Assembly: GCF_029167375.1 (NCBI RefSeq)
Contig: NZ_JARFTP010000003.1
Span: 62,001 to 126,000 of the forward strand
Direction: 5' to 3'
DNA length: 64,000 bases
Origin: Tsukamurella sp. 8F
Lineage (GTDB): Bacteria; Actinomycetota; Actinomycetes; Mycobacteriales; Mycobacteriaceae
Position 1 is the first letter of the stretch. Every line of letters begins with the position of its first letter. Below are positions 1-9,640 of this stretch, piece after piece. The notes under the pieces were generated by a model. The model did not search any database. It saw nothing but the letters and a program-made list of their open reading frames with translations, and had not been told where the DNA came from. A program made the position numbers and the translations under genes.

Positions 1-2462
1 GGCCGCTCCTGCGGCCAAGGATGCTCGGCCTTGCCGATCTTCTCAGCGGGCGACCCGGCCCAGTGCTGCTTGGCCTTGACCTTCCCGAAGACCGCGGAAC
101 CCGGTGCGATCTCGGCGCGCCGGCCGATCCGCGTGCCCGGCAGCAGCGTCGAGCGCGCCCCGACGGACGCCTCCTCACCGATCCGGATCTCGCCGACGTG
201 CAGCTCGTCGCCGTCCAGGTAGTGCCCCGCGAGGTCCACCTCGGGCTCCACCGAGGCGAAGTCGCCGAGTTCGAGCATGCCCGTGACGGGTGGGAGGGTG
301 TGCAGGTCCACTCCGCGGCCGACGGTGGCTCCCAGCGCACGGGCGTAGTAGATCATCCACGGCGCCCCCGACAGCGATGCGGCGCCCGACGCCTCGGTGA
401 ACCGCTCGGCGATCCACAGTCGAAGGTGTTCGGGTCCGCCGCGCCGGTACACGCCGGGCTGGAGCCCCGACAGCAGCAGGCGGCAGGCGACCACGGACAT
501 CGTCATGCGTCCGAGCGGCGTGATGAACAGGATGAACATCACCAGTACGGCCCACCAGCCGAGAGTGGGAACCCAGGGTACGTCGGCGACGGCCGCGAAG
601 ACGTTGTTCGCGATCGCCAGCCACGTCAGCCACTGCAGACCGGTCAACGTGGTGAGCGGGATGGACAGGACCATCTGTGCGATGCCCGTCGAGCGCGGTG
701 TGGGGCGCACGATGCGCGGTTCTGTGGTCTCGGCGGGGTCCAGCGAATCCAGTCGCGCGGCAAGGGATCCGAGCCGCGGATGATCGTAGAGGTCGGCGAC
801 GGTGACCTCGGGGTACCGCTCGCGTAGCGCCGTGACCAACTGTGCGGCGCTCAGCGAGCCGCCGCCCTCAGCGAAGAAGTCGGCATCCTCGCTGGTGATC
901 GCGGCGCCCAGGATCCCCGTCCACTTCTCGGCGACCCACGCCGCTGTCCCGTCCAGGTCGCCGGCTTCCGCATCGCCGAGGCCGGGGAGCGGCCAGGACA
1001 GCGCGTCGCGGTCGACCTTGCCCGACGTGCGCGTCGGCAGCTCGTCGACGAGGGCGAGCCGCGGGACGAGCGCCGCCGGCAGCAGCGTGGCGAGCTGCGC
1101 ACGCGCCGCGCCCAGATCGAAATCCGGATCAGTCGAGGCCAGGTACCCGACGAGCATCGATGTCCCGGCCGCGTTCTTCCGCACCGCGGCGGCGGCACCG
1201 GCGACGCCGGGGAGGTTCTGCAACGCGTTGTCGACCTCGCCCAGTTCGATGCGGCGGCCACCGACCTTCACCTGATCGTCGGCTCGGCCCTCGAACAGTA
1301 GGCCCTCCTCTTCGAGCCGCACGAGATCGCCGGAACGATAGGCGCGGTCCCAGCCGAGGGTCTCCATGGGCGCGTACTTCTCGGCGTCCTTCGCCGGATC
1401 GAGGTAGCGGGCCAGCCCGACGCCGCCGATCACCAGCTCGCCGGTCTCGCCTACCGCCACGGGCTCCCCGCCGGCGTCGACGACGGCCAGATCCCACCCC
1501 CGCAGCGGCAGCCCGATGCGCACCGGGCCGGTGCCGTCGAGCGGCGCGGCGCAGGCGACGACGGTGGCTTCCGTGGGCCCGTACGTGTTCCACACCTCCC
1601 GGCCATCGACCGCGAGCCGCTGCGCGAGCTCGGGTGGGCAGGCCTCGCCTCCGAAGATGAGCAGGCGCACCGCCTCCAGCGCCTCGGCCGGCCACATCGC
1701 GGCGAGCGTCGGCACCGTCGACACCACGGAGATGTCCCGCGACACCAGCCAGGGGCCGAGGTCCATGCCCGAGCGGACCAGTGACCGTGGCGCCGGGACC
1801 AGGCACGCGCCGTGCCTCCATGCGAGCCACATCTCCTCGCACGAGGCGTCGAAGGCAACCGACAGCCCCGCGAGTACGCGGTCGCCCGGGCCGAGGGGCT
1901 GTTCCTGGAGGAACAGGCGCGCCTCGGCGTCGACGAAGGCCGCCGAGTTGCGGTGCGAGACCGCGACGCCCTTCGGTGTGCCGGTCGAACCCGAGGTGAA
2001 GATGATCCACGAGTCGTCGTCGGGGCCGGGGTGCCGCGGGGCGCCCTCGCCGCGCTCCTTGGCACGGTCCGAGCGCCACAGGCCAGTGCCGGTGAAGACG
2101 GCCGCTACGTCGGCCTCGCCGAACACCAGGTCGGCGCGCTCCTGGGGGTCGTCGGCATCGACGGGCACGTATGCGGCGCCCGCGGCCAGCGTAGACAGGA
2201 TCGCGATGTACAGCGAGCGGTGCCCGGACGGCATCCGGACGCCCACGCGGTCCCCGGTGCGCACGCCGTTGCGGGCCAGGAACTCGGCGCCCTCCGTGAC
2301 CTCGTCCCACAGCTCGGAATAGGTCAGGACCAGCTCGCCGTCGTCGACCGCGGGCTCCTCGGGATATGCCTCTACGCATGCGTGGAGGACATCGACCAGC
2401 GTGCGTGGCTCGGCGGCTAGGCCGGACAGTAGGTACTGGTCGGGGATGGGATTTCTACCCAC
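1..2462 (-). CDS. Pls/PosA-type NRPS-like protein (partial, C-terminus beyond window)
   Basis: About 820 residues are visible; the gene runs off the left edge. Reading the reverse strand gives an amino-acid adenylation domain (FTSGSTGTPKG phosphate loop, NTYGPTEATV, YRSGDLV, GGRRIELGEVD), a carrier domain whose GGGSL serine (about Ser536) would take phosphopantetheine, then hydrophobic segments (LVMFILFITPLGRM) and a left-handed hexapeptide-like stretch (GARSTLLPGTRIGRRAEIAPGS). This A-T-membrane-hexapeptide order is that of the Pls/PosA family, which includes epsilon-poly-L-lysine synthetase; these proteins polymerise one amino acid without a classical condensation domain. Start chosen as GTG at 2462 because GGAGGA lies 10 nt upstream. 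The amino acid used and the product are not known. Family call firm, function inferred. Confidence 0.85.
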   Translation of the reverse strand, partial: MGRNPIPDQYLLSGLAAEPRTLVDVLHACVEAYPEEPAVDDGELVLTYSELWDEVTEGAEFLARNGVRTGDRVGVRMPSGHRSLYIAILSTLAAGAAYVPVDADDPQERADLVFGEADVAAVFTGTGLWRSDRAKERGEGAPRHPGPDDDSWIIFTSGSTGTPKGVAVSHRNSAAFVDAEARLFLQEQPLGPGDRVLAGLSVAFDASCEEMWLAWRHGACLVPAPRSLVRSGMDLGPWLVSRDISVVSTVPTLAAMWPAEALEAVRLLIFGGEACPPELAQRLAVDGREVWNTYGPTEATVVACAAPLDGTGPVRIGLPLRGWDLAVVDAGGEPVAVGETGELVIGGVGLARYLDPAKDAEKYAPMETLGWDRAYRSGDLVRLEEEGLLFEGRADDQVKVGGRRIELGEVDNALQNLPGVAGAAAAVRKNAAGTSMLVGYLASTDPDFDLGAARAQLATLLPAALVPRLALVDELPTRTSGKVDRDALSWPLPGLGDAEAGDLDGTAAWVAEKWTGILGAAITSEDADFFAEGGGSLSAAQLVTALRERYPEVTVADLYDHPRLGSLAARLDSLDPAETTEPRIVRPTPRSTGIAQMVLSIPLTTLTGLQWLTWLAIANNVFAAVADVPWVPTLGWWAVLVMFILFITPLGRMTMSVVACRLLLSGLQPGVYRRGGPEHLRLWIAERFTEASGAASLSGAPWMIYYARALGATVGRGVDLHTLPPVTGMLELGDFASVEPEVDLAGHYLDGDELHVGEIRIGEEASVGARSTLLPGTRIGRRAEIAPGSAVFGKVKAKQHWAGSPAEKIGKAEHPWPQER

Positions 2463-2697
2463 TGCGGCGGATCCTCCGGTGCGTCGGCGAGCGTGCGGAA
2501 GTTGTGCGGGACGATTGTGTCAGGTCTGCGGGGGTAGCGGCGGTCGAGCAGTCGGACGTCGACGTGACGATCGTCAATTCCGGGCCGATACGGGTATGTC
2601 CGCCGCGCCGGCGGACGTTGTGAGTGTAGAGAGAGATCGTGAGGCTCGGCATGTGTGCCGCCGCGCCACGCGCACGCCCTGGTTAGGAGTAGTCGCC

Positions 2698-3666
2698 ATG
2701 CCGGTGATCGCCCATCGCGGACGCAGCGTCCGCGCATTCGTACTGTTCTGGTTCGTCCGGATCGTGATGAAGACCGTCATGCGGTTCTTCCCGATGCGCC
2801 GGCTCGATCTACTGCGCACCGTAGAGCCGTGGCTCGCGAAGGTGCCGCAGTCCGTGCGCGGCGCCACGATCGAGCAGACGACGATCGCCGGTGTGCCCGC
2901 CGAGAAGATCGTGCCGATCGGGGTCGACATGCGGCCCGACACCGCGCTCGCGTACTACCACGGCGGCGCTTTCATCGCAGGCAACCTGGACTCCCACCGG
3001 CGGATCGCCGTCATGCTCGCGCGGGGTCTGCGTGTGCCGGTCTACAACGTCGAATACCGCCAGTACCCCGACGGCGGCGTGGGCACGTCCGCGCACGACG
3101 GTTACCAGGCGTACCGGGAACTGCTCGACGACGGCTTCGATCGCGTCGTGGTCGCGGGTGACTCGGCCGGCGGTTACGTCAGTGCCAAGGTCATCGAGTA
3201 CGCCGCACGCGATGGAGCGCCCCGACCAGCCGCGTTCATCGGGTTCTCACCGTTCCTCAACATCGCGGCCGACCCGCGGCGCTCGGGCCGGTACGACGCG
3301 ATGCTGCCCATCCGTCGCATCGCGCATCTGCAGGCGATCTTCGCGCAGGGTCCCGAGGCACTCGACGGCCCGGAGGACATGACGACCGACGAGACCGCCG
3401 CCGACTTCCCGCCCACCGTGGTCACATGCGCGAATCGCGAGGCCCTCGAGCTCGACGCGCGCAACCTCGCCGAGTCGCTCGACCGAGCCGGTGTCGAGAA
3501 CGAACTGCACGTCTACGACGGCCAGGTGCACGCCTTCCCGGTCGCGATCGGCGCGACGCGCGAATCCCTGGACGCGTACCGCACGGTCGTCGAGTTCGTC
3601 GGGGAGCGCCTCGACGACCTCGAGGCCGCGCATGCGGAGCAGCCCGCCGGGACCGGCGCCGCGTAA
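2698..3666 (+). CDS. alpha/beta-hydrolase (hormone-sensitive-lipase-type esterase)
   Basis: 322 residues. Contains the HGG oxyanion motif (YYHGGAF) and the nucleophile elbow GDSAGG with Ser156, followed by a C-terminal HAFP histidine region, as in the HSL/GDXG esterase family that hydrolyses short to medium acyl esters. The N-terminus has a hydrophobic stretch (VRAFVLFWFVRIVM) that may anchor it to the membrane. The frame stays open upstream to 2401, but ATG 2698 with TAGGAGT just before it is the better start. It is divergent from the NRPS-like gene and convergent with the deaminase. Natural substrate unknown. Confidence 0.85.
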   Translation: MPVIAHRGRSVRAFVLFWFVRIVMKTVMRFFPMRRLDLLRTVEPWLAKVPQSVRGATIEQTTIAGVPAEKIVPIGVDMRPDTALAYYHGGAFIAGNLDSHRRIAVMLARGLRVPVYNVEYRQYPDGGVGTSAHDGYQAYRELLDDGFDRVVVAGDSAGGYVSAKVIEYAARDGAPRPAAFIGFSPFLNIAADPRRSGRYDAMLPIRRIAHLQAIFAQGPEALDGPEDMTTDETAADFPPTVVTCANREALELDARNLAESLDRAGVENELHVYDGQVHAFPVAIGATRESLDAYRTVVEFVGERLDDLEAAHAEQPAGTGAA

Positions 3667-3684
3667 CGGGCGCACAGCGAGCCC

Positions 3685-3700
3685 GACCCGTGCACGGGTC
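3685..3700. terminator. palindromic bidirectional terminator candidate
   Basis: GACCCGTGCACGGGTC is a perfect 16-bp palindrome in the 39-bp gap between two convergent genes (stops at 3666 and 3706). There is no T-tract, which is common in actinobacteria. Position supports a shared terminator. Confidence 0.45.
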
Positions 3701-3705
3701 CCGCC

Positions 3706-4191
3706 TCACCCGGCGATTCCCGCGCTGCGGGCGTGCAGCTCGCGCAGCTCGTCGGCGAGGGAGGGCTCGGGACCGCGCACGTGGATTCCGGGCGCGACCT
3801 CACGGATCGTAAGGGGCGCAACGGGACTCTCGCCCAGTCCCCAGTCGTGCCGCCAGCGGGTGAGCTGCGCTGCACTCCCGGCGTAGACGATGGCGCCGAG
3901 TCCCGCCCACGCGTGGGCGGCGCTGCACATCGCGCAGTGCTCGCCCGAGGTGTAGACGACCGCGTTGCGGCGCTCGTCCGGAGTGAGATGCATTGCAGCC
4001 CAACGTGCTATCTCGAACTCCGGATGGCGGGTGGCGTCGCCGCTGTTCACCCGGTTCCGCTCCTCGATGCGCACGCGCGAGGTTTCGAGGAGGAGGGAAC
4101 CGAAGGGCTCGTCGCCGCTTGCAAGGGCCTCGCGAGCGAGCTCGACGCAGCGGCGCAGGTGGGGCAGGTCTGTTGCGGTCGGTGAGCTCAT
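3706..4191 (-). CDS. nucleoside/cytosine-type deaminase (zinc CDA fold)
   Basis: 161 residues of the cytidine/deoxycytidylate deaminase-like fold. The zinc and catalytic residues are visible as H56-P-E58 (a variant of the usual HAE) and C86-A-M-C89. The family also includes guanine deaminases and tRNA-specific adenosine deaminases; the HPE variant and the lack of a tRNA-binding C-terminus make a free base or nucleoside substrate more likely. It stands alone between a convergent hydrolase and the downstream end of the ABC exporter. Exact substrate not determinable. Confidence 0.8.
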   Translation of the reverse strand: MSSPTATDLPHLRRCVELAREALASGDEPFGSLLLETSRVRIEERNRVNSGDATRHPEFEIARWAAMHLTPDERRNAVVYTSGEHCAMCSAAHAWAGLGAIVYAGSAAQLTRWRHDWGLGESPVAPLTIREVAPGIHVRGPEPSLADELRELHARSAGIAG

Positions 4192-4210
4192 GCCGCATGG
4201 TATGCCGAAC

Positions 4211-6079
4211 TCACGCGGCCTGGTCGGCGAACTGCGTGCGGTACAGCTCCGCGTAGCGACCGCCGCGGGCGAGTAGCTCGGGGTGCGTGCCGCGTTCGAC
4301 GATCCGGCCCCGCTCCAGCACGAGGATCAGGTCGGCGTCGCGAACCGTCGAGAGCCGGTGGGCGATCACCAGCGACGTCCGCCCCGCCAGAGCCTCCGCG
4401 AGGGCGGCCTGCACGGCCGCCTCGGAGGTCGAGTCCAGGTGTGCCGTGGCCTCGTCGAGGATCACGAGTGATGGCTGTGCCAACAGCAGCCGCGCGATGG
4501 TGAGGCGCTGTCGCTCGCCTCCCGAGAGCCGGTATCCGCGCTCGCCCACGACGGTGTCCAGCCCCTCCGGTAGCGCGTCCACGAGGTCCTCGAGCCGTGC
4601 CCGGCGCAGCGCGCCGCGTAGCTGATCGTCGGTGGCGTCGGGAGCCGCGAGGAGCAGGTTGGCCCGGATCGAATCGTGGAAGAGGTGCCCGTCCTGGGTC
4701 ACGAGCCCGACGGCGGCGCGGCGCGACCGCGCACTCAGGTCGCGGACGTCGACGCCGTTCAGGGTCACGGCGCCCGAGTCCGCGTCGTACAGGCGCGTGG
4801 CGAGCTGGGCGATCGTCGACTTGCCGGCTCCGGAACTGCCGACTAGAGCCACCATGCTGCCCGCGGGTGCCGCGAACGAGACATCATGCAGCACTTCTGT
4901 TCCCGCGCGGTTGTCCAGCTGGGCGACCTCCTCCAGCGACGCGAGCGAGACCCGATCGGCGGACGGGTAGGCGAAGCGCACACCGTCGAAGGCCAGAGTG
5001 AGGGGGCCGCGCGGCAGGTCCACGGCGTCGTCGGCGTCGGCGATCATCGGCTCGAGATCGAGGACCTCGAAGACCCGCTCGAAGGATACGAGGGCCGTCA
5101 TGACCTCCATGCGCGCACTCGCGAGCGACGTGAGCGGCGCGTACAGCCGGGTGAGCAGCAGCGCCAGGGCGACGACGGAGCCCGCCTGCAGGCGCCCCTC
5201 CAGTGCGAGGAATCCACCCAGGCCGTACACGAGGGCGAGGGCCAGCGCCGAAACGAGTGTCAGCAGCGTGACGAACGTGGTGCGCGCCATGGCTGTTCGC
5301 ACACCGATCTCCCGCACACCGGCTGCACGCCGCGCGAACTCCTCCGACTCGGCTTCGGGACGTCCGTACAGTTTCACCAACGTGGCGCCGGGCGCGGAGA
5401 AGCGCTCCGTCATCTGGTCGCTCATGGACGCGTTGTGCCGCGCCGCAGTGCGCGACATCGCCGCGATGCGCCGGCCCATGCTGCGCGACGGAACGATGAA
5501 GACCGGCAGCAGGATCAGTGCGAGGGCGGTGATCTGCCACGAGATGGACACCATCACACCCAGCGTGAGTGCGAGCGTGACCACGTTGGTGACGACGCCG
5601 GCGAGGGTGTCGGAGAACGCGCGCTGCGCGCCCAGCACGTCGTTGTTGAGACGCGAGACCAGCGCACCGGTGCGCGTGCGTGTGAAGAATGCGACGGGCA
5701 TCGTCTGCACGTGGTCGAAGACCTCGGTGCGCAGCTGGTAGATGAGGCCTTCGCCGATCCGTGCGGAGAGCTGTCGCGACCCTAGGTCGACGGCGGCGCC
5801 CGCGAGCGCGAGTACCGCGATGACGACGGCGATCTCGACGACGATGTGCGCGGGTCCGCCCGCCACGATGTGGTTGACCACCCTTCCCGCGAGCAGGGGA
5901 GTGGCGACTGCGGTGAGCGCCGAGAGGACGGACAGGGTGAGGAAGCCCGCGAGCCGAGCTGCGTGTGGGCGGACGAACGGGCCCATGCGGCGCAGTGTCT
6001 CGCGGGGCCGGCGGGCGGGGGTCTCGGCATTGTGGGTCCCGCGGTACAGGCTGGTCCACGCGACGGATTCCATACTCAT
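4211..6079 (-). CDS. ABC exporter half-transporter (fused permease and ATPase)
   Basis: 622 residues: an N-terminal type I exporter membrane domain (roughly residues 40-320) fused to a nucleotide-binding domain with Walker A GSSGAGKST (about residue 410), signature LSGGERQR (about 518) and Walker B LVILDEATAHLD (about 540). It would work as a homodimer because no partner gene is adjacent. The frame is open far upstream, but that stretch overlaps fgd on the other strand; ATG 6079 (MSMESV) is the sensible start, with ATG 6073 as a close alternative. Exporters of this kind move drugs, lipids or peptides; no context identifies the cargo. Confidence 0.88.
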   Translation of the reverse strand: MSMESVAWTSLYRGTHNAETPARRPRETLRRMGPFVRPHAARLAGFLTLSVLSALTAVATPLLAGRVVNHIVAGGPAHIVVEIAVVIAVLALAGAAVDLGSRQLSARIGEGLIYQLRTEVFDHVQTMPVAFFTRTRTGALVSRLNNDVLGAQRAFSDTLAGVVTNVVTLALTLGVMVSISWQITALALILLPVFIVPSRSMGRRIAAMSRTAARHNASMSDQMTERFSAPGATLVKLYGRPEAESEEFARRAAGVREIGVRTAMARTTFVTLLTLVSALALALVYGLGGFLALEGRLQAGSVVALALLLTRLYAPLTSLASARMEVMTALVSFERVFEVLDLEPMIADADDAVDLPRGPLTLAFDGVRFAYPSADRVSLASLEEVAQLDNRAGTEVLHDVSFAAPAGSMVALVGSSGAGKSTIAQLATRLYDADSGAVTLNGVDVRDLSARSRRAAVGLVTQDGHLFHDSIRANLLLAAPDATDDQLRGALRRARLEDLVDALPEGLDTVVGERGYRLSGGERQRLTIARLLLAQPSLVILDEATAHLDSTSEAAVQAALAEALAGRTSLVIAHRLSTVRDADLILVLERGRIVERGTHPELLARGGRYAELYRTQFADQAA

Positions 6080-6092
6080 GCAGTCGACTGTA

Positions 6093-6110
6093 AAACCTGA
6101 ATAATGGTTT
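6093..6110. promoter_or_regulatory. inverted repeat in divergent exporter/fgd promoter region
   Basis: AAACC-N8-GGTTT sits in the 73-bp divergent space between the exporter start (6079) and fgd start (6153), in a locally AT-rich stretch. It could be an operator or simply part of the promoters. Weak evidence. Confidence 0.25.
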
Positions 6111-6152
6111 ATGTCCAGCCTAGGACACGGAGTCCGCAGTAGGCTCGGATCC

Positions 6153-7163
6153 ATGGCGGAGTTGAAGTTGGGATACAAGGCGTCGGCGGAGCAGTTCGCG
6201 CCGCGTGAGCTGGTCGAGATCGCGGTGGCAGCGGAGGCCGCGGGCGTGGACTCGGTCGCCGTGAGCGACCACTTCCAGCCGTGGCGGGTGAACGGCGGGC
6301 ACGCGCCGTTCTCGCTGGCCTGGATGGCCGCAGTGGGCGAGCGGACGCGGCGGGTCCAGATAGGAACATCGGTGATGACGCCGACGTTCCGGTACAACCC
6401 CGCAGTGATCGCCCAGGCCTTCGGGTCCATGGCGTGCCTGTACCCCGATCGGATCTTCCTCGGCGCCGGGACCGGCGAGGCGCTCAACGAATACGCCACC
6501 GGCTTCCAAGGCGAGTGGCCCGAGTTCAAGGAGCGCTTCGCGCGTCTACGTGAATCCGTGCGGCTGATGCGCGAGCTGTGGTCCGGCGAGGTGACGAACT
6601 TCGACGGCGAGTACTACCACACGCAGGACGCCGTGCTGTTCGACATTCCCGACACGCCGGTGCCGGTGTACATCGCCGCGGGTGGTCCCGTCGTAGCCCG
6701 GTACGCGGGGCGCGCCGGCGACGGCGTGATCTGCACGTCGGGCAAGGGGATGGACCTGTACACCGAGAAGCTGATGCCCGCGGTCGCCGAGGGCGCGGCG
6801 AAGGCGGAGCGGGACGTCGCATCGATCGACAAGATGATCGAGATCAAGATCAGCTACGACCCGGACCCGCAGGCCGCACTGGAGAACACGCGGTTCTGGG
6901 CGCCGCTGTCCCTGACCGCCGAGCAGAAGCACAGCGTGGGCAGCTCGAGCGAGATGGAGCGCCTCGCCGATGAGCTGCCCATCGAGCAGGTCGCCAAGCG
7001 CTGGATCGTCGCGTCAGACCCCGACGAGGCCGTGGCCGCCGTCAAGCAGTACACCGACGCCGGCCTCAACCACCTCGTGTTCCATGCCCCCGGGCACGAT
7101 CAGCGCCGCTTCCTCGACCTGTTCAAGTCCGATCTGGAGCCCCGGCTGCGTAAGCTCGCGTAG
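6153..7163 (+). CDS. fgd: F420-dependent glucose-6-phosphate dehydrogenase
   Basis: 336 residues, the same length as mycobacterial Fgd1 and near-identical over long blocks ([78 protein letters not shown]). It is a luciferase-like TIM barrel that oxidises glucose-6-phosphate to 6-phosphogluconolactone and reduces cofactor F420, supplying F420H2. ATG 6153 was chosen over an in-frame ATG at 6111 because it gives the conserved [11 protein letters not shown] start. In M. tuberculosis fgd1 lies directly before pta-ackA; here a LysR/MFS/isomerase cassette and a NUDIX gene sit between. Confidence 0.98.
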   Translation: MAELKLGYKASAEQFAPRELVEIAVAAEAAGVDSVAVSDHFQPWRVNGGHAPFSLAWMAAVGERTRRVQIGTSVMTPTFRYNPAVIAQAFGSMACLYPDRIFLGAGTGEALNEYATGFQGEWPEFKERFARLRESVRLMRELWSGEVTNFDGEYYHTQDAVLFDIPDTPVPVYIAAGGPVVARYAGRAGDGVICTSGKGMDLYTEKLMPAVAEGAAKAERDVASIDKMIEIKISYDPDPQAALENTRFWAPLSLTAEQKHSVGSSSEMERLADELPIEQVAKRWIVASDPDEAVAAVKQYTDAGLNHLVFHAPGHDQRRFLDLFKSDLEPRLRKLA

Positions 7164-7198
7164 CCCGCTGCCTCGCTGCGGCGGTCTCACCCTCGACG

Positions 7199-7213
7199 CG
7201 CGCGGGCCGCGCG
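7199..7213. repeat. GC-rich inverted repeat before LysR gene
   Basis: CGCGCGG-G-CCGCGCG, 7-bp arms with a 1-nt centre, lies between the fgd stop (7163) and the LysR start (7227). It may help end fgd transcription or be an operator; its simple CG content makes chance plausible. Confidence 0.25.
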
Positions 7214-7226
7214 TATCTTATCGTCG

Positions 7227-8153
7227 ATGATGACGCCGCAACCCGACACGGGACAGCGTGGGACCGCGACACTGGACCCGCTGTCGTTGCGGTTGTTCGT
7301 GCGGGTGGTGGAACTGGGCACCATCACGGATGTCGCGGCGCGCGAGCATCTTGCTGCGGCGGCCGTGAGTAGGCGGCTGAGTGACCTCGAGGAACGCCTG
7401 GGCACGGCGCTGCTCGTCCGCACGAACAGGGGGATCAGTCCGACGGCGGCGGGAGCGTTCCTCGCGGTAGCCGCTCGCGAGGTGCTCGGCGACATGGATG
7501 ATCTGGTGTCGCGGATGAGGGAGTACTCCGACGGCTCTCGCGGGCTCGTACGTGTACTCGCCAACATCTCCGCAGTGTCGACGGCGCTACCGCCCCTGGT
7601 GCGGTCGTTCGCGGATCTGCACCCTCGGGTTCGACTACAGATCCTCGAGCGCGACAGCCTGTCGATCACCGAGGCCATCGGCGACAACTTCGCCGATATC
7701 GGCGTCTTCACGACACTGCCATATCACGCCGACATCGAGGTGTACCCGTTCCGTCGTGACCGCCTGATGGTGCTTGTGTCCGCTGATCATCCTCTGGCGC
7801 AAAGGAAGTCGGTCACCTTCGTCGAGACCCTAGAGTTCGAGCACGTCGTCCTACGCACCGGGACGCACCTACGGCTACAGATGCTCACGGCGGCGGGCAG
7901 GGAGGGACCTGCACTGCGCTCGTCCGTCGAGGTGTCGTCCTACGACACGCTGTGTCGGATGGTCGAGTGCGGCTTAGGGGTAGGTGTGCTGCCGGCCGCC
8001 AACCTCGCACACTTCGCGCTGACGGGCGTCCGGGCTCTGCACCTCGACGAGGCCTGGGCCGACCGCGAACTGTCGGTGTGTGTGCGGCGTGCGGATGCCC
8101 TGGCACCCGCCTCCCGACTGTTCCTCGAGCACCTGCGGGCCGCCGAGCACTGA
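7227..8153 (+). CDS. LysR-family transcriptional regulator
   Basis: 308 residues. Winged helix-turn-helix at about residues 17-75 (LRLFVRVVELGTITDVA, then VSRRLSDLEERLG and RTNRGISPTAAG) followed by a periplasmic-binding-protein-like effector domain. It is on the same strand as, and directly upstream of, an MFS transporter and a maleate-isomerase-like enzyme, so it most likely controls that catabolic cassette in response to a dicarboxylate or aromatic-derived ligand. LysR proteins are often autoregulated. The effector is inferred only from context. Confidence 0.9.
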   Translation: MMTPQPDTGQRGTATLDPLSLRLFVRVVELGTITDVAAREHLAAAAVSRRLSDLEERLGTALLVRTNRGISPTAAGAFLAVAAREVLGDMDDLVSRMREYSDGSRGLVRVLANISAVSTALPPLVRSFADLHPRVRLQILERDSLSITEAIGDNFADIGVFTTLPYHADIEVYPFRRDRLMVLVSADHPLAQRKSVTFVETLEFEHVVLRTGTHLRLQMLTAAGREGPALRSSVEVSSYDTLCRMVECGLGVGVLPAANLAHFALTGVRALHLDEAWADRELSVCVRRADALAPASRLFLEHLRAAEH

Positions 8154-8161
8154 ACCTCCCC

Positions 8162-8182
8162 GCCATCGCGATCTGCGATGGC
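8162..8182. terminator. hairpin after LysR gene
   Basis: GCCATCGC-GATCT-GCGATGGC: a perfect 8-bp stem with a 5-nt loop starting 9 nt after the LysR stop at 8153. No T-tract follows. It would separate the regulator from the MFS gene. Confidence 0.45.
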
Positions 8183-8302
8183 ACCGTCGCAAAACGGCGC
8201 TGTGCAGGGACTTCGGTTGCCTCTACTGTCTTCTCGACGAGCGAATTCGGACATCAGGCTACGACGGTGTGGTCGGTGCCGTTCGCGGAGAGGTTTTCAC
8301 CG

Positions 8303-9598
8303 ATGGGTGTGGGAGAACAGGAGCGGGCCGCCGCTGACGGAGCTGTCGCTCCGGTGCGCAGGTACGCCGCGCTCGGCGGATCCTGGGCCGCGTGGCTGTT
8401 CGATGCCGTCGACGCGGCGGTGTTCAGCTTCGTCATCCTCGCGGTGTCCCATGCGTTCGGCGCAACGCTCGCGGACGTCGTGTCCTCGGTCGCGTGGTTC
8501 CTGCTCGCGACAGGAATCGGCGGTTACCTGCTCGGCTACCTCGCCGACCGGATCGGGCGCAGAGCGACCCTGGTGGTCTCGGTGCTCACTTATGCGACGG
8601 GCACGTTGATGTGCGGGTTCGCCGACAGCGTCGGCGAACTGAGTATGTACAGGATCCTTGTGGGCATCGGCGTCGGCGGCCTCTGGTCGGCGGCCGTCGC
8701 CCTCGTAGGAGAGACGTGGCCGCCACACGCCCGAACCCGCGCCATCGCGGTCCTGCAGACCGGCTGGTCCGGCGGCACGCTGCTCGCCGCGGTGCTGGCC
8801 TGGAACGTGTTGGACCCCGCCGACCCGTCCTCATGGCGGCGGCTGTTCGTCGTCGCCGCGGTACCCGCATACATCATCGCGCTGGTCATCGCCGTGACGG
8901 TGCGGGAGTCGCCGGTGTGGCTCGAGAGCCGCCGCAACCGTTCCGCGGCAACGGCTTCCGTGAGCCCCATGGCCATCTTCGCGCCGGCGCAGCGTCGTAC
9001 CACCCTGCGTGCGCTGGGCGTGTCCGTGCTGGGCATGTTCGGCTACTGGATCATCATCACGTTCACCCCGACGTACTTGCAGAGCGTCCTGCACGTGAAG
9101 GTGGACCAGGCGCCCGTGTTCCTGGTGTGGACCGGTGTGGGGGCCACGCTCGGGTACCTGCTGTACGGCGTCCTGGCCGAGCGGGTGGGAAAGCGGCGGG
9201 CATTCATCGTGTTCTTCACCGGCATCGCGATCGCCGTGCCGCTGTTCGCCCTCGGTGTACGACTGATCCCGCTCACCGGCGGAGCACTCGCGTGGACTAC
9301 CGGCAACGTCGTCCTGATCGGCGCAATGAGTGCATTGCTCGGCTTCTTCACCGGGTATTTCAGCGGCTTCGGCGCCTGGTATGCCGAGTTGTTCCCCACT
9401 GAGATCCGCTCGACCGCTGCCGGCTTCTGTTTCAACTTCGGCCGGGTGGGCGCGATCGCGGGCATCGAGTTGGTGCCCGCGCTGGTGCCCGTCCTCGGTT
9501 TCACGGCGACCTACTGCGTCGCGGCCGTCACCTATCTGGCCGCCGCGGGGCTCGTGACGACGCTGCGCGAGACCGGCGCCGCCGACCTCGCCACGTGA
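8303..9598 (+). CDS. MFS transporter (sugar/organic-acid type)
   Basis: 431 residues with about 12 hydrophobic segments. The major-facilitator loop motif is present between TM2 and TM3 (GYLADRIGRRATL) and a related one in the second half (YGVLAERVGKRRAF); FPTEIRSTAAGF is typical of the metabolite:H+ symporter branch that carries aromatic acids and dicarboxylates. The reading frame is open further upstream, but ATG 8303 fits the first hydrophobic segment. It is 42 bp upstream of a maleate-isomerase-like gene, which suggests uptake of maleate or a precursor of it. Confidence 0.87.
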   Translation: MGVGEQERAAADGAVAPVRRYAALGGSWAAWLFDAVDAAVFSFVILAVSHAFGATLADVVSSVAWFLLATGIGGYLLGYLADRIGRRATLVVSVLTYATGTLMCGFADSVGELSMYRILVGIGVGGLWSAAVALVGETWPPHARTRAIAVLQTGWSGGTLLAAVLAWNVLDPADPSSWRRLFVVAAVPAYIIALVIAVTVRESPVWLESRRNRSAATASVSPMAIFAPAQRRTTLRALGVSVLGMFGYWIIITFTPTYLQSVLHVKVDQAPVFLVWTGVGATLGYLLYGVLAERVGKRRAFIVFFTGIAIAVPLFALGVRLIPLTGGALAWTTGNVVLIGAMSALLGFFTGYFSGFGAWYAELFPTEIRSTAAGFCFNFGRVGAIAGIELVPALVPVLGFTATYCVAAVTYLAAAGLVTTLRETGAADLAT

Positions 9599-9640
9599 CC
9601 CGCGACGACACGTACACACACCTATTCGAGGAGAGAACCC

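Noticed and set aside
4884-6059. 391-codon minus-strand open frame over the ABC exporter
   Set aside because: Alternative frame of the exporter gene; Arg-rich without motifs.
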